Translations under genes and position numbers: made by a program
NCBI RefSeq assembly: GCF_963675165.1
Contig: NC_087381.1
Coordinates: forward strand, 5,023,378 to 5,087,377
From: Halichondria panicea
Taxonomy: Eukaryota > Porifera > Demospongiae > Suberitida > Halichondriidae
Length of the DNA stretch: 64,000 nucleotides
Direction: 5' to 3'
Part shown: piece by piece, positions 1 through 10,311 of the stretch
Numbering within the stretch: position 1 is the first letter of the stretch
Layout: the number at the start of each line of letters is the position of its first letter
The notes under the pieces: generated by a model
Told to the model about the DNA's origin: nothing
Databases searched by the model: none
Seen by the model: only the letters and a program-made list of their open reading frames with translations

Positions 1-1644
1 TTGTCAGATGTTGATATTTGGGATAATTTAGAATATGGTCGTTTTGGTACTTCCCAGGAGAAATTAGGGGAATATTCACCGGAGGTGCCACTTACAATTC
101 AAATACATTTACAGCCTTGTCCTCTTGGTTTTAATTTTGAGCAAGAGTCATTAAGTTGTGTGTGCCTACCCTTTCTTGTTGAAGCCTCCATACATTGCAA
201 CATCAACAGACAAACAGTCATTAAACCCACAGATCTTTGGATTAACGTTACCAACACTACTGCAATCATTCACCGACACTGTCCAATCGGATATTGTAAA
301 ACAGCCGGCATAGAATTTTTGCTCAACGACCCCAGCACACAGTGTTTGCTCAACCGTGATGGAACACTTTGTGGGAAGTGTGAGGGAAATATGAGTCAAG
401 TTCTGGGGAGCTTCAGTTGTAGAACGTGCTCTGATTTCTGGCTGCTGTTAATCGTACCTGTTGTAGTTTTGTGCGGTATTTTACTCGTCATTTTTCTCAT
501 GGTTTCTAATCTTACGGTTGCCACGGGAACAATCAATGGATTGATCTTCTACGCAAATATTGTTCAGGCGAACAAAGCGATTTATTTCAGCTCCCAGACA
601 AAGATTTCTACACAGATATGTAGCGTTTTTATCTCCTGGCTCAATCTGGATCTCGGATTCGAAGTGTGCTTGTACAACGGTCTAGACGCTTTTGTTAAGA
701 CAATTCTTCAACTAGTTTTCCCACTCTACATATGTGCTCTGGTGATAGTCATTATCTTATCAAGTCACTACTCTATTAGAGCCGCTAGACTCAGCGGAAA
801 CAATTCAGTTCAAGTCTTGGCAACTCTATTTCTCCTCTCATACTCAAAATCTATACGGCTTGTTATCACTGCACTATCTGTGACACGTCTTACTATTCAT
901 GACTACGTTAATGGCTTCAACACCACCAAGTTTGTGTGGCTGTACGATGGAAATGTGAACTATTTGCAAGGCAAACATGTTATCATTTTTTTGATTGGTG
1001 TTTTCATACTGATTGTAGTGTCACTCCCATTCACAACGTTACTGTTCTTTGTGCAATGCCTACAAAAGATATCCCATCTCAAATACTGTACGTGGGTTTG
1101 GAAAATGCAGCCACTTTTCGATGCTTACACCGGGCCTTATAAGAGCAAGTTCAGATACTGGACTGGACTTTTACTCCTAATTCGTGTGGTTTTGTACACT
1201 GTATACACAATGAATATTGATGGGGATCCATCCATTAACCTACTCGCTACTGTTATCGCAATTCAGTTACTTTTAGTACACTTAATAACTGTCGGTAAAG
1301 TTTATAAATCAAAGCTGTTGGGAATTCTGGAGCTATCTTTCCTGCTGAATGTGATCGTTCTTTCTGTTAGTAGCTTGTTTGCTGTACACATCAACAAAGA
1401 CCAAGAAATTGTAACTAATATTTCAGTGTTTCTGGCCATTGTTACATTTGGAGGGATTATGGTTGGGCATGCAGTTGTGTCACTGAAGTCTTCCAAAAAA
1501 TTGACTAACACTTTCAATAATAAGAGAACGAGGAAAGATGTGATTGAAAATGTGTCGGATATGCAACAGAATCGAGAATTGAGACCCATAATACTGCAGG
1601 TTGTGTCCCTTGACGATCTTCAAGATCCTCTTTTAGAGAATTAG
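1..1644 (+). CDS. Cys-rich multi-pass membrane protein (3' part of gene)
   Basis: The frame is open from base 1 to the stop at 1642-1644, so the 5' part lies outside the window; 547 residues are visible. Residues about 35-140 are extracellular-like, with many Cys in CxC, CPIGYC and LCGKC patterns, and N-glycosylation sequons such as NVT. From about residue 145 on there are roughly eight hydrophobic spans (about 145-172, 180-197, 235-258, 272-295, 328-352, 386-402, 412-432, 440-462, 475-495). The tail is polar and ends with an acidic 'DDLQDP' motif. I read it as a plasma-membrane receptor-like protein of a type expanded in sponges and cnidarians; its ligand is unknown. The membrane layout is seen directly, but family name and function are not established. 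A broken second copy lies at 33540-34104, which argues for a multigene family. Confidence 0.7.
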   Translation: MSDVDIWDNLEYGRFGTSQEKLGEYSPEVPLTIQIHLQPCPLGFNFEQESLSCVCLPFLVEASIHCNINRQTVIKPTDLWINVTNTTAIIHRHCPIGYCKTAGIEFLLNDPSTQCLLNRDGTLCGKCEGNMSQVLGSFSCRTCSDFWLLLIVPVVVLCGILLVIFLMVSNLTVATGTINGLIFYANIVQANKAIYFSSQTKISTQICSVFISWLNLDLGFEVCLYNGLDAFVKTILQLVFPLYICALVIVIILSSHYSIRAARLSGNNSVQVLATLFLLSYSKSIRLVITALSVTRLTIHDYVNGFNTTKFVWLYDGNVNYLQGKHVIIFLIGVFILIVVSLPFTTLLFFVQCLQKISHLKYCTWVWKMQPLFDAYTGPYKSKFRYWTGLLLLIRVVLYTVYTMNIDGDPSINLLATVIAIQLLLVHLITVGKVYKSKLLGILELSFLLNVIVLSVSSLFAVHINKDQEIVTNISVFLAIVTFGGIMVGHAVVSLKSSKKLTNTFNNKRTRKDVIENVSDMQQNRELRPIILQVVSLDDLQDPLLEN

Positions 1645-2281
1645 CATGCACTGGAACTATAATATATAATATCGGCTCTAGCACATAATAGAGTGCATGC
1701 ATGCAGTGACTCTTTGCAGTGTGTCTATATATTGACTTTTCTTCAGGAGTACCTAAATAATCCTTGTTTCATCACACTCTCTAGATTAACGCACAATTAA
1801 TGTTCATAACCTATGTTGCGTTCCAACAAGGCTGATGGAATAAGGTGTGGCCAATTTTGATTGGTTCCACATATCCTCCATTTTCTATCAGATGTGGCAT
1901 AAGCCCAACCACATGCATAATTATGTCACTCTTATTTTTCCAACATTCATGTTCGAAGCCTTAATTGTCAGGCAACCGTCTGCAAATGCATAGTGCATGA
2001 GTGTTAATTAAGGGATGCACAAACGCCTGCGCAAGTATGATTTATATAGGAAATAAAAGCACCACGGGTTCTGATGCCTCGGTGGAGGTGTCAAAGCTAT
2101 GTAACATAAAGCTATAAGCTATTATACTATCTATTGCTTAGATTTTAAATTATAATAATTCATGCATTAATTAATTTTGCTGCTGCACAGAGAAAATCGA
2201 AAAGTGGGTAATGATCGACCATGATTGTTGTCAAAAGGATCTATGCCTAAAAGTCCAAGTCTAAAATTAATGTACCCCACG

Positions 2282-2284
<3 letters not shown>
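1645..2284. other. Intergenic, no gene seen
   Basis: AT-rich spacer after the membrane-protein gene. I see no ORF with family resemblance and no clear repeat. Confidence 0.5.

Positions 2285-2315
<31 letters not shown>
2285..2315. repeat. (CA)n microsatellite
   Basis: Uninterrupted CA dinucleotide tract of about 15 units. Confidence 0.95.
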
Positions 2316-2317
<2 letters not shown>

Positions 2318-2324
2318 TTCACCG

Positions 2325-2455
2325 TGATGCTAGAGTCACCCCTTCACTGGTGTGGACAGAATGAGTAATCTCGTCTTTGGGTGCTACGTCATTAACCTAG
2401 CTGAGCAGCAGCCACATTTCCGGAGAGAAACGATCCTTTCACATGGAAAATTAAA
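2325..2455 (+). pseudogene. Degenerate copy of the last exon of the 16.6-kb gene
   Basis: This stretch matches the start of the second exon of the vWD-like gene (17395-17530): the shared order is 'TCACCCCTTCACTGGTGTGG', then a 'TACGTCAT' block, then 'CCGGAGAG..AACGATCCTT'. Substitutions and indels break the frame. It is one of four copies of this exon in the window (others at about 15060-15245 and 15870-16045, inverted, and the source at 17381-17700). Confidence 0.6.
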
Positions 2456-2694
2456 TGAGGAAAGATCCGGCAAGAGCACATGAGTATCTTACTAAGGGGA
2501 TTCTGTATCGGCTAGCTATGTACAAATCACATCATATATAAATTAAGTCGGTTAGGCTGACTATTGGGTACTACCTGATTCTTCCAGGTACTACCTCAAA
2601 AAAGGAATTTCACACCTATTAAAACGGCAATAAAAAGCAATTGGCAATAGTGTGCAAAAACAAGAATAAAATGTGAGTGCAACAGCCTATAAAT

Positions 2695-3662
2695 TTAAAG
2701 TGGGTACTGCTCAGCTATATTTTCTAAAAGTTTTTCAAGTAAATCCAATGCTCCAAACCTTCTTCTCCACAGAAACTCAATAAGATATGTGGGGAAGAGG
2801 TTACTTGAAGTATTCATGACTCCTTGCTTTCTCATCATTCGTTTAGTGCATGACCAATGTCCCTCTACACTCTGGGTGTGAGCCCCGGTCACTGGATCAA
2901 CGAAGTTCTCTGAGTGGTTCACTGTTTGGTGGGTGTATCCAGAGATGCCAACGTCAAAGTAGGCACGCCATTCATCAGATATGACAGTTGTTCCAGGCCT
3001 GATATAAGTTTGGATTATTGGCATGAGAGTTTGCTTCGTCCTGTCAGGAACGACCACCATGAAAGCATTGGATGTTCCTCGCTCTATACCACCAAACACC
3101 CAGTGGCCATCCGTGACCCGCCCACGATTGTACCAAATTTGGACTCATCGATCTCCACGATTTTGCCAGGTCCACCTATCGTAATGGGAGAAGTAATGAA
3201 ATAATTATACATGCAAACAGAATGTGACTTACCAATCGTGATAGGGTGGGCAAGGAAATACTCGGCGCATATATCCCGAAAGAAGTTGAACCAATCGATT
3301 GCAACTCTCTGTGAGACTTTAGCTTCGATACTAGCCTCAGTCACTCTTTGCTGCCTAGACCAGAGATATACCAGCCTTAGGATGGTTTCGAAAGAAAGCT
3401 TTGTCTTGCTAAAAAAGCTTTTATCACGAATGCTTACTACTGCCTGGCACCCTTTTCGGGGACATCTCCAGGAGAAAGAATTTTTTCTCTTTACAATTCA
3501 ACAACTAGAAGAACATTTTCGACAGTCCATTGAAGAAGCAAGAAGATTCTTCCTCTGTAGCCAGTACATGATGTCTTCCTCATTCGTAAGAACTTCCTTG
3601 AGGAGATCAGCGTACGTCCAAGTTCTAGGAGTAGACAAAAGTGGTGGAGCCGCAGTAGCCAT
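2695..3662 (-). pseudogene. Merlin (ISXO2-like) transposase, broken
   Basis: The start is the ATG at 3662-3660 and the stop lies at the 2695 end. The N-terminal part carries a CxxC...C zinc-binding-like segment. The DDE core shows 'VEIDESKFG', a second Asp in 'VISDEWRAY', and the closing region 'HTQSVEGHWSCTKRMMRKQG', all typical of ISXO2-type transposases. A 57-bp intron (3176-3232, GTAAGT..TAG) splits a Gly codon and restores the frame across 'HPITIG|GPGK'. Two lesions are visible: an in-frame TGA at 3498-3500 in the zinc-binding region, and a frameshift near 3132 just after 'DESKFG', after which the frame continues at 'VTDGHW'. The protein would cut and join transposon ends; this copy cannot make it whole. 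Confidence 0.88.
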
Positions 3663-3840
3663 TGAAGATTGAAAAATTGAGTGAAAGAGTTGCAGTTTGA
3701 TGAATGTGCATGGTGATTTCTTATATATGGTTCTGTTCCCTGATTTTGACCGGTATTGACATGCAACTATGGACTATGACTATGAATCCAATTAACACCT
3801 TTTAGCTGAAGCGATAAGTGTGAAATTCCTTTTTGAGGTA

Positions 3841-4036
3841 CAGTTGAGCCTCGGTTATCCGAACACCTTTGTCCCCGGGCCCATTCGGGTAAGTGAAATA
3901 TTCGGATAATCAAAAGCTGGCTTTTTGCCAGCCACGTGGGCAATTTCCTACTGCGCATGCTCAGATTGCACTATGCTCTGCATTCGGATAATCGAGGATT
4001 CGGATAACCGGGATTCGGATAACCGAGGCTCAACTG
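3841..4036. mobile_element. pogo/Tigger-like MITE nested in Merlin
   Basis: A 196-bp element with inverted ends CAGTTGAGCCTCGGTTATCCG, flanked by TA on both sides (3839-3840, 4037-4038), the TSD of Tc1/mariner-pogo elements. It lies inside the right inverted repeat of the Merlin copy, so it is younger than that insertion. Its ends resemble the two larger MITEs at 25702 and 39550, but differ at several positions. Confidence 0.92.
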
Positions 4037-4304
4037 TAGTACCTGGAAGAATCAGGTAGTACCCATTAGTCAGCCTAACCATTAAGTCAAGTGCTGCTGA
4101 CATTATTCATTGTACTTCACTAGATCAAACACGTATCACAGCGCCTATATAGCCACACATGTACAGAGCACTTAGCACATTACAAGCAAGGAAGACGATA
4201 GTGAATCCGTATGGCGCGCCGTGTGTTTCAATAACAATGTCTGCATATACATAGGCGTGTCCTGGTGTGAATATACCGACATAGCATGCACGTGCAATGA
4301 TCGC

Positions 4305-4660
4305 CTTATGCAGTGATCATGTCTGCACATGCAACCATTAGTCTCTGCACATGCAGTGATCATGTCTGCACATGCAACCATTAGTCTCTGCGTGTGCAGT
4401 GATCATGTCTGCACATGCAACCATTAGTCTCTGCACATGCAGTGATCATGTCTGCACATGCAACCATTAGTCTCTGCACATGCAGTGATCATGTCTGCAC
4501 ATGCAACCATTAGTCTCTGTGTGTGCAGTGATCATGTCTGCACATGCAACCATTAATCTCTGCACATGCAGTGATTATGTCTGCACATGCAACCATTAGT
4601 CTCTGCACATGCAGTGATCATGTCTGCACATGCAACCATTAATCTCTGCACATGCAGTAC
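4305..4660. repeat. Minisatellite in left end (about 43-44-bp unit)
   Basis: About eight tandem copies of a unit containing 'ATGTCTGCACATGCAACC', 'ATTAGTCTCTGC' and 'ACATGCAGTGATC'. Units differ by a few substitutions (CACATGC versus GTGTGC). The same array is found in reverse complement at 7985-8195. Confidence 0.93.
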
Positions 4661-5004
4661 AGTACAGGTGTACCTGAGTCCCATTGAGAAACATATACTT
4701 TGACCTGATGCAGCAGCTCTATTTAAAGCACGTGTATCAAAGATGTATTAAAAATTAATGATGGATATAATAGATGGTATGGACATGGATGAAGACGAAT
4801 CTGCCATTGAAGTACTCGGCTGGAACATATTTTGCATGTGCAGACATGATCATAGCCTCGACTCAAGTCCGCTTTACAGCGGCCTGGTATACCTTGTATG
4901 CGCATGCGCGAAATAATTCGTATATTTATCAGTATTACGCAAGTGATAAAATCTGACAAAGTACACAAAGAAAAAATACGTAAGACTGCGTGGTTGGTGG
5001 TAGA

Positions 5005-7450
5005 ATGTTCAAGACAATGGCAGCCACCAGAATATGCAGATTGTGCTGCAACATTGTTACTTCTACTCGCTGCTCAGCTCTGTTCAGCAAAGAGTCTGTT
5101 CAAAGATGCCTTCCAGACAGACTTGGCAAACTGCTAGAGCTGCCAGTTAGTGAGTGTGATGGGCTATCTTCATACATTTGTAGAGCTTGCACAAACAAAT
5201 TCCAGTCTCTGGAGTCTAAACTTAAAGCCTTTAAAAGTATGGCTAAGTGTGGTTTTGAGCAGGGTCGAAATAAGGCTTCCATCTGTAGTCCTATGGTATC
5301 AGGTAGGAAGAGAACTAAAGACACCAGTGGGCTTGAAGCATCACCTCACACAGTCCATGCTAGACCTCTAGCAAAACGTCTGACAGTAGGAGCACCTGGA
5401 AGAAGGCTTGCTTTCTCAACCAGGGAGGAACGTAGGTTGATTGCAACAAATCATATATGTAGATGACAGGAATCATCTCTTTTTCATAGCGCACACAGAC
5501 TGTCCTCGTCAGCCACCGCTGTTAGAGTTGACCAATCTCGAGCAGTTTTCTTCTGTTGACGGTATGTTAAACCACCTACAAACGAAATGAACGTAAATTA
5601 ATATATAGCCATTAACTTAAAGGTTCAGAAGGTGTTGCAAGAGATATTTCCAAGCCTGGTTCGACTGAAACAGTTATGGTGAGGATAACAGATCTGATAC
5701 TGTAAACACACCAAAATCACACTAATTAATTAAACAATATACAGATCACAGTGAGCTCACCCAGTACAGTGACTGCGGAAGTAGATGAAAGTCTCCAGAA
5801 ATTACACCAGGCACTGAATAGTGGCAACATTCAGTCTATTGCCAAGGCAGCATTTTCTTGCCCTTCACTGAAGGACCAATTGGTAGAGGGTGTGGTGAAA
5901 ATTCTTGACGACGAATGTTCCACTCTATGTCGTAACTCTGGGGAGTTTGTCTCTCTATTTCACCGGGTTCCAATTGACAATGTGGAAGCGTTATCGTGGA
6001 AACAGGCTGTGTCTGAACTACAGCGAAAGTCTCCGATTCTATTTAGGCTTATCCAGACGATCGTAGGACGTTCAGATCATAGGAACTTGCATAAACGCGG
6101 AGAGAGTCGTGTATGGCCACAGCAATTCTCTTGAAAGAGCGTAACACAAGAATGTGTGGTATTCAGTCGTTTCTGTCTCTCGTACTCTTCAACTGTAGAG
6201 TAAACAAAAAGGTTTGTACATGTACATGTACATGTATGATGTGTGTCCACTACGTATTTTCAGATACAGGTATAATTATTATATCACAGAGAGGGATTGG
6301 AAACGGAAGTTACCTTGCCACGTTAGGCCAGGGTTTAATTGAGGCTACAAAATGTATGTATGATTGTAACGTTAGTAAAATCTAGACTAGATAGTGCCTG
6401 CAGTATACTCCCAACTGTCACCTGAGGAACGTATGGATTGACACATGCAGTACACTGATAATTAAGTATTACCATTAGCTAGAAGCATACTCATAAAGAT
6501 CTCAGAGCATGACACTCTTTGTAGCTATTTTGAAAAACGTATTTTTTCCAAAGGATGCTCACCATTATAGAGGGCATGAGAATGCATGTTGTTTTAGGGG
6601 GGCTTTGAATGCATTAATTGCAGTGGTCTTAATTCCAGAAACATCGTTTCCCCAAGTGCTGCACAACCGTACACAGATTTAAAAATTAATGTAACGCGAT
6701 GCTACCTCCGTTTCCAATCCATCTCCTCTTATATAATTATGATTACATTGAATTACTCACAGGTATACTCCAGGCTGAATCATCTTAGTGTCACTATCAG
6801 TTACTGTGCCGTGTTGAAGTTGGTCACGAAAATCAGCAAGCTGTACCAACGTCCTATCGATGCCTGGATTGATGAGGGTGCATGTTTCAAGTTCGTGGGG
6901 GACAACGTTGCTAAAACAAAGGGCGTTAGAGACATTCGTAGTGACCATCATGGTGAGCTAGTGCAAATGTACAGTTTGTTGGCAAAGGACCATCTCCAGT
7001 CTCAACCTTTTCCCCCCTAACCTGGGTTCCCTAAAAATAACTCACTTCCTTCCTACAAAGGCCGACATTGAGGGCATCCAAGAAAATTTGGTCGTTCTAG
7101 TCGGTCAAATACTGTGCGAGTACATCAAGCCCCTCCAGCGGTACAAACGGTGTGTTGTCAGTCACATTAAGCACCCCCACAGCACAGAGATGGCCAAAAA
7201 ATCTGAGGTTGTAGTCCTTGATGTTCTACACAAGAATGAGGCAAAGGCCGCAGACATGATAGACATAATGATCGAGAAACATTCATACTTGAAAGATTCT
7301 ATTGAACTTACTGTTATGTCAGGTGGCGATCAGATGACTTGTGAAAGACAGCGATGTAGCAAAAACATATGCGAGATGCGGACACTCGCAGTGGACGATT
7401 GGAGCAGTTAGAGCCTTGTATAGAGGACTGGCACTGCCTTATGAGTATTC
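5005..7450 (+). pseudogene. ZAD-like zinc finger plus DUF6589-like transposon gene, frame-broken
   Basis: The first exon (ATG 5005) encodes a ZAD-like finger: 'CRLCC' followed about 50 residues later by 'CRACTNKFQSLE'. Further exons are supported by GT-AG boundaries: 5490-5561, 5633-5678, 5745-6211 and from 6763. The 5745 exon carries a helical region ending 'LLKERNTRM', and 6211|6763 joins in frame. The 3' exon has 'GDNVAKTKGVRDIRSDHHGE', 'HSTEMAKKSEVV', 'SGGDQMTCERQRCSK' and 'EPCIEDWH', the order I associate with DUF6589 proteins of transposable elements. Frameshifts lie near 6110, in the C6 run at 7012-7017, and near 7368. By inference it is the transposase or its partner. The DUF6589 name comes from motif memory and needs a profile search. 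Confidence 0.68.
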
Positions 7451-7472
7451 TGGGGGTAGGTGAAGCACTCAC

Positions 7473-7844
7473 TTGGACTTCTTATCGACCCGTTTGTTTC
7501 CACTGAGTATACCAGCAGGAACACCACGATCATGTAGACTAGTCACTTGATCTACCATTAGAGACACTAGGGGACAATACTACGCTCACTAGGAGGAGAA
7601 CTAATTCTATCCAGCTTCTTGTCGAATAAAAAAGGCAAAGTTTGGTAGCAGATAGACTTTCATATCCAGTAGGAACCCACAGGAAAACATCATTCCCTTC
7701 GTACAGCATCCGTAGAGTGTCAAGCTGTTTATCCCTCAGAACTAAATGACTTCTCTTCACACAAGAAAGGGCATAAGCCAGAGCGGAAGAGAACTCAGTG
7801 TCAGTCGAGCTAGTCATCTTTGCTATATGTAAAGTGTGTAACAC
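7473..7844 (-). pseudogene. RecQ-like DNA helicase exon, frame-broken
   Basis: Read on the minus strand, the exon shows 'LRDKQLDTLRMLYEGNDVFL', then a Walker A region 'VPTGY..KSICYQ' and motif Ia-like 'LVSLMVDQVTSLHDRGV', as in the N-terminal lobe of RecQ superfamily 2 helicases. The Walker A and the following block lie in different frames, so there is one frameshift near 7672 and another near the C4 run at 7573. The exon ends at a consensus donor GTGAGT (7472-7467). The remaining helicase motifs are missing, so this is a fragment. It faces the DUF6589-like gene tail to tail within the same inverted ends. Confidence 0.72.
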
Positions 7845-7984
7845 GGACCACTAAAATTAGAATACAAAATAGTATACGTGTTTATTTTACTGACAGTATC
7901 CACAAATACACGGATTACCCCCTTTTGGGGTAATGTAAGCGCATGCGCATACAAGGTAAGGCCGCTTCTAAAGCGGCCTCGAGG

Positions 7985-8195
7985 CTAACATGATCACTGC
8001 ATGTGCAGACATGATCACTGCACACGCAGAGACTAATGGTTGCATGTGCAGACATGATCACTGCATGTGCAGAGACTAATGGTTGCATGTGCAGACATGA
8101 TCACTGCATGTGCAGAGACTAATGGTTGCATGTGCAGACATGATCACTGCATGTGCAGAGACTAATGGTTGCATGTGCAGACATGATCACTGCAT
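7985..8195. repeat. Minisatellite in right end, inverted relative to left
   Basis: About five copies of the 43-44-bp unit, reverse complement of the array at 4305-4660, forming the inner part of the right inverted end of the transposon. Confidence 0.92.
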
Positions 8196-8879
8196 AAGGC
8201 GATCATTGCACGTGCATGCTATGTCGGTATATTCACACCAGGACACGCCTATGTATATGCAGACATTGTTATTGAAACACACGGCGCGCCATACGATCAT
8301 TGCACGTGCATGCTATGTCGGTATATTCACACCAGGACACGCCTATGTATATGCAGACATTGTTATTGAAACACACGGCGCGCCATAAATCCGCAATACT
8401 ATGCAGAGTAAGACGCTGTTGTTATGTAATTATTACGTAATGGAACATTCTAGAATATTCTGTAGTCTATATTTAACCATTGTGTTCGTTTTTACTTTAG
8501 CACATGTTCTTACTCCTGATTTTTGTCTCTTGTGTGCGACTGTCTATTATTATCTCTTGTTGTTGAATAGTCAACTAAACTAGCATAGACCTATATAAGG
8601 CAACTCCAAGTGATACTCTGGTTTCTGGTCCACCGCCCGCATCAGATTTTATTCTTAGATTTCTATCTCATTATTGGATTTCTATCTCATTATTTCTACT
8701 ACGCATGCGCAGAATGATCCATGTTGGTACAAAATAGTGTGATAATGATATTCATTTGAAAAATAATGAGTTCATAAGGTGAAATTGATAATGACACAAT
8801 GAGAAAAGCCGCCCGCCCGCTATGGGGGGTGATCAGTGCCAAAACCTCCAGTTCTTTTTATTTAGTACTAAAATTATTT

Positions 8880-9190
8880 GCATGGTGAAGTTCTACATAC
8901 AAATGACACGCTCTCTCTTGTTTGCATGGTGAAGTTCTACATACAAATGATACTCTCATTTGCATGGTGAAGTTCTACATACAAATGACATGCATGCTCT
9001 CTCTTGTTTGCATGGTGAAGTTCTACATACAAATGACATGCACGCTCTCTCTTATTTGCATGGTGATTTTCTACATACAAATGATACTCTTATTTGCATG
9101 GTGAAGTTCTACATATAAATGATACTCTTATTTGCATGGTGAAGTTCTACATACGATGAAAGTTCTACATACAAATGAGAAGTTCTACAT
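8880..9190. repeat. About 40-bp tandem repeat, left arm
   Basis: About eight variable copies of 'TTTGCATGGTGAAGTTCTAC' plus 'ATACAAATGA' and a short variable spacer (for example CTCTCTCTTG). Inverted copies lie at 9720-10070. Confidence 0.92.
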
Positions 9191-9719
9191 ACAAATAACG
9201 CTTTGTTAGTTTTACAATGACACTCTCATATATATTTGCATTGACTTGAAACCACTCCCTTTTTCATCTATAAGGAAGGGCTCGGATGAAAAAGGGAAGG
9301 TTGGAATACAATTAGAACAAACCACTATAACTACATAATGTGTGGGTGTTTATTCAGCTTTGATCCCAGACCGTCAGAAATGTATTTTATACTCGAGGCT
9401 ATATAGCAACAGAAATAGTACATGCGTGAGTGGTGGCACGCAAGTTGTTAGGACGTTAACATTGTGGGAGCGTGACATTCTTCACGCATGCCCCTATAGG
9501 ACAACTGTAAATTTATAGTGGCATGTTGAAGGAGGACACAATTAACATTATAGTATAGACGGACATTTTAATTAACATATCAACTACGTGTTGGACACGC
9601 CCGCTCATGTGGCAATCCTTTTTGGTCACATAAGTGGGCATGTCCAATAACGGAGTTAAAAAAATTACTCTCTCCCCTGAGCCTTTTCTTAGATGAAAAG
9701 GGGAGTAGTTTCCAGTTTA

Positions 9720-10070
9720 GCAAATTAACTATGCAAATGCAGAGTATCATTTGTATGTAGAGCTTCACCATGCAAATGAGAGTATCATTTGTATGACTTG
9801 TAGAACTTCACCATGTAAATGAGACTATCATTTGTATGTAGAACTTCACCATGTAAATGAGACTATCATTTGTATGTAGAACTTCACCATGTAAATGAGA
9901 CTATCATTTGTATGTAGAACTTCACCATGTAAATGAGAGTATCATTTGTATGTAGAACTTCACCATGCAGATGAGAACTTCACCATGCAAATAAGAGAGA
10001 GCGCGTCATTTGTATGTAGAACTTCACCATGCAAATAAGAGAGAGCGCGTCATTTGTATGTAGAACTTAT
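9720..10070. repeat. About 40-bp tandem repeat, right arm (inverted)
   Basis: Reverse-complement copies of the 8880-9190 unit, with 'TCATTTGTATGTAGAACTTC' followed by 'ACCATG'. Together the arms make most of the element a large palindrome. Confidence 0.92.
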
Positions 10071-10200
10071 ATGCAAATGATTTTAGTACTAAATAAAAAG
10101 AGCTGGAGGTTTTGGCACTGATCACCCCCCATAGCCCGCATGCAATTAGAAAAACTTCAGGACCAGAAACCAGAGTGTCACTTGGAGTGGCCTAACAACA

Positions 10201-10218
10201 GGTTATGCATGGGCCCAG
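10201..10218 (+). promoter_or_regulatory. Candidate primer-binding site, tRNA-iMet half-type with insertion
   Basis: Directly after the 5' LTR the sequence is GGTTATGCATGGGCCCAG. Drosophila copia primes on a cleaved initiator-Met tRNA through GGTTATGGGCCCAG; here the same two blocks occur, but with four extra bases between them. The position is right, but the extra bases would impair pairing. Confidence 0.6.
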
Positions 10219-10311
10219 ACACCTACCTGTACTGACAAGCTAGTATATTGATTGAGAGTTGGAAAACAGAACTGGAGTGTGACTGGCTGAGTAGAATCTT
10301 GTTATTCGAGT

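Larger units (their letters stand above)
2550..4080. mobile_element. Merlin DNA transposon, degenerate
   Basis: The ends are inverted repeats of about 65 bp starting GGTTAGGCTGACTA; the right copy is interrupted by a nested MITE at 3841-4036. A perfect 8-bp target-site duplication, ATTAAGTC, sits at 2542-2549 and 4081-4088, as expected for Merlin (8-9 bp). The element encodes an IS1595/ISXO2-type transposase on the minus strand. Without the MITE it is about 1.33 kb, a usual Merlin size. Transposase damage makes this copy non-autonomous. Confidence 0.93.
4210..8387. mobile_element. 4.2-kb transposon with minisatellite inverted ends, DUF6589-like gene and helicase
   Basis: The inverted ends read TATGGCGCGCCGTGTGTTTC at 4210 and its complement ending at 8387. 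They continue inward for about 100 bp and then into a 43-44-bp tandem repeat that is in opposite orientation at the two ends. A 6-bp direct repeat AATCCG (4204-4209, 8388-8393) abuts both ends and looks like a TSD. The terminal about 93-bp unit is duplicated at the right end (8201-8293 and 8295-8387). Inside are convergent gene remnants: a plus-strand zinc-finger/DUF6589-like gene and a minus-strand RecQ-like helicase exon. I cannot assign a named superfamily. Confidence 0.82.
8599..10192. mobile_element. Harbinger-like non-autonomous element in the 5' LTR
   Basis: Inverted ends GGCAACTCCAAGTGATACTC / complement, with one or two mismatches, flanked by the 3-bp direct repeat TAA (8596-8598, 10193-10195). 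Removing one TAA restores the LTR sequence seen at the 3' LTR exactly. TAA (TWA) TSDs are typical of PIF/Harbinger. The interior is a long inverted repeat whose arms contain about 40-bp tandem repeats (8880-9190 and 9720-10070). It encodes no recognisable transposase. Confidence 0.85.
8417..10200 (+). repeat. 5' LTR, split by insertion
   Basis: LTR sequence runs 8417-8598 and resumes at 10193-10200 after the nested element; the TAA of the TSD occurs on both sides. Compared with the 3' LTR it lacks one 22-bp internal duplication. Confidence 0.93.

Noticed and set aside
3211..3672. 153-codon plus-strand ORF over the Merlin element
   Set aside because: It is the antisense shadow of the transposase, whose motifs are on the minus strand.
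4305..4660. CRISPR-like array
   Set aside because: The repeats are tandem units without unique spacers and lie in transposon ends; CRISPR arrays are not expected in animal nuclear DNA.
8922..9104. Short repetitive ORF 'MHGEVLHTNDT..'
   Set aside because: Produced by the 40-bp tandem repeat; no sign of coding selection.
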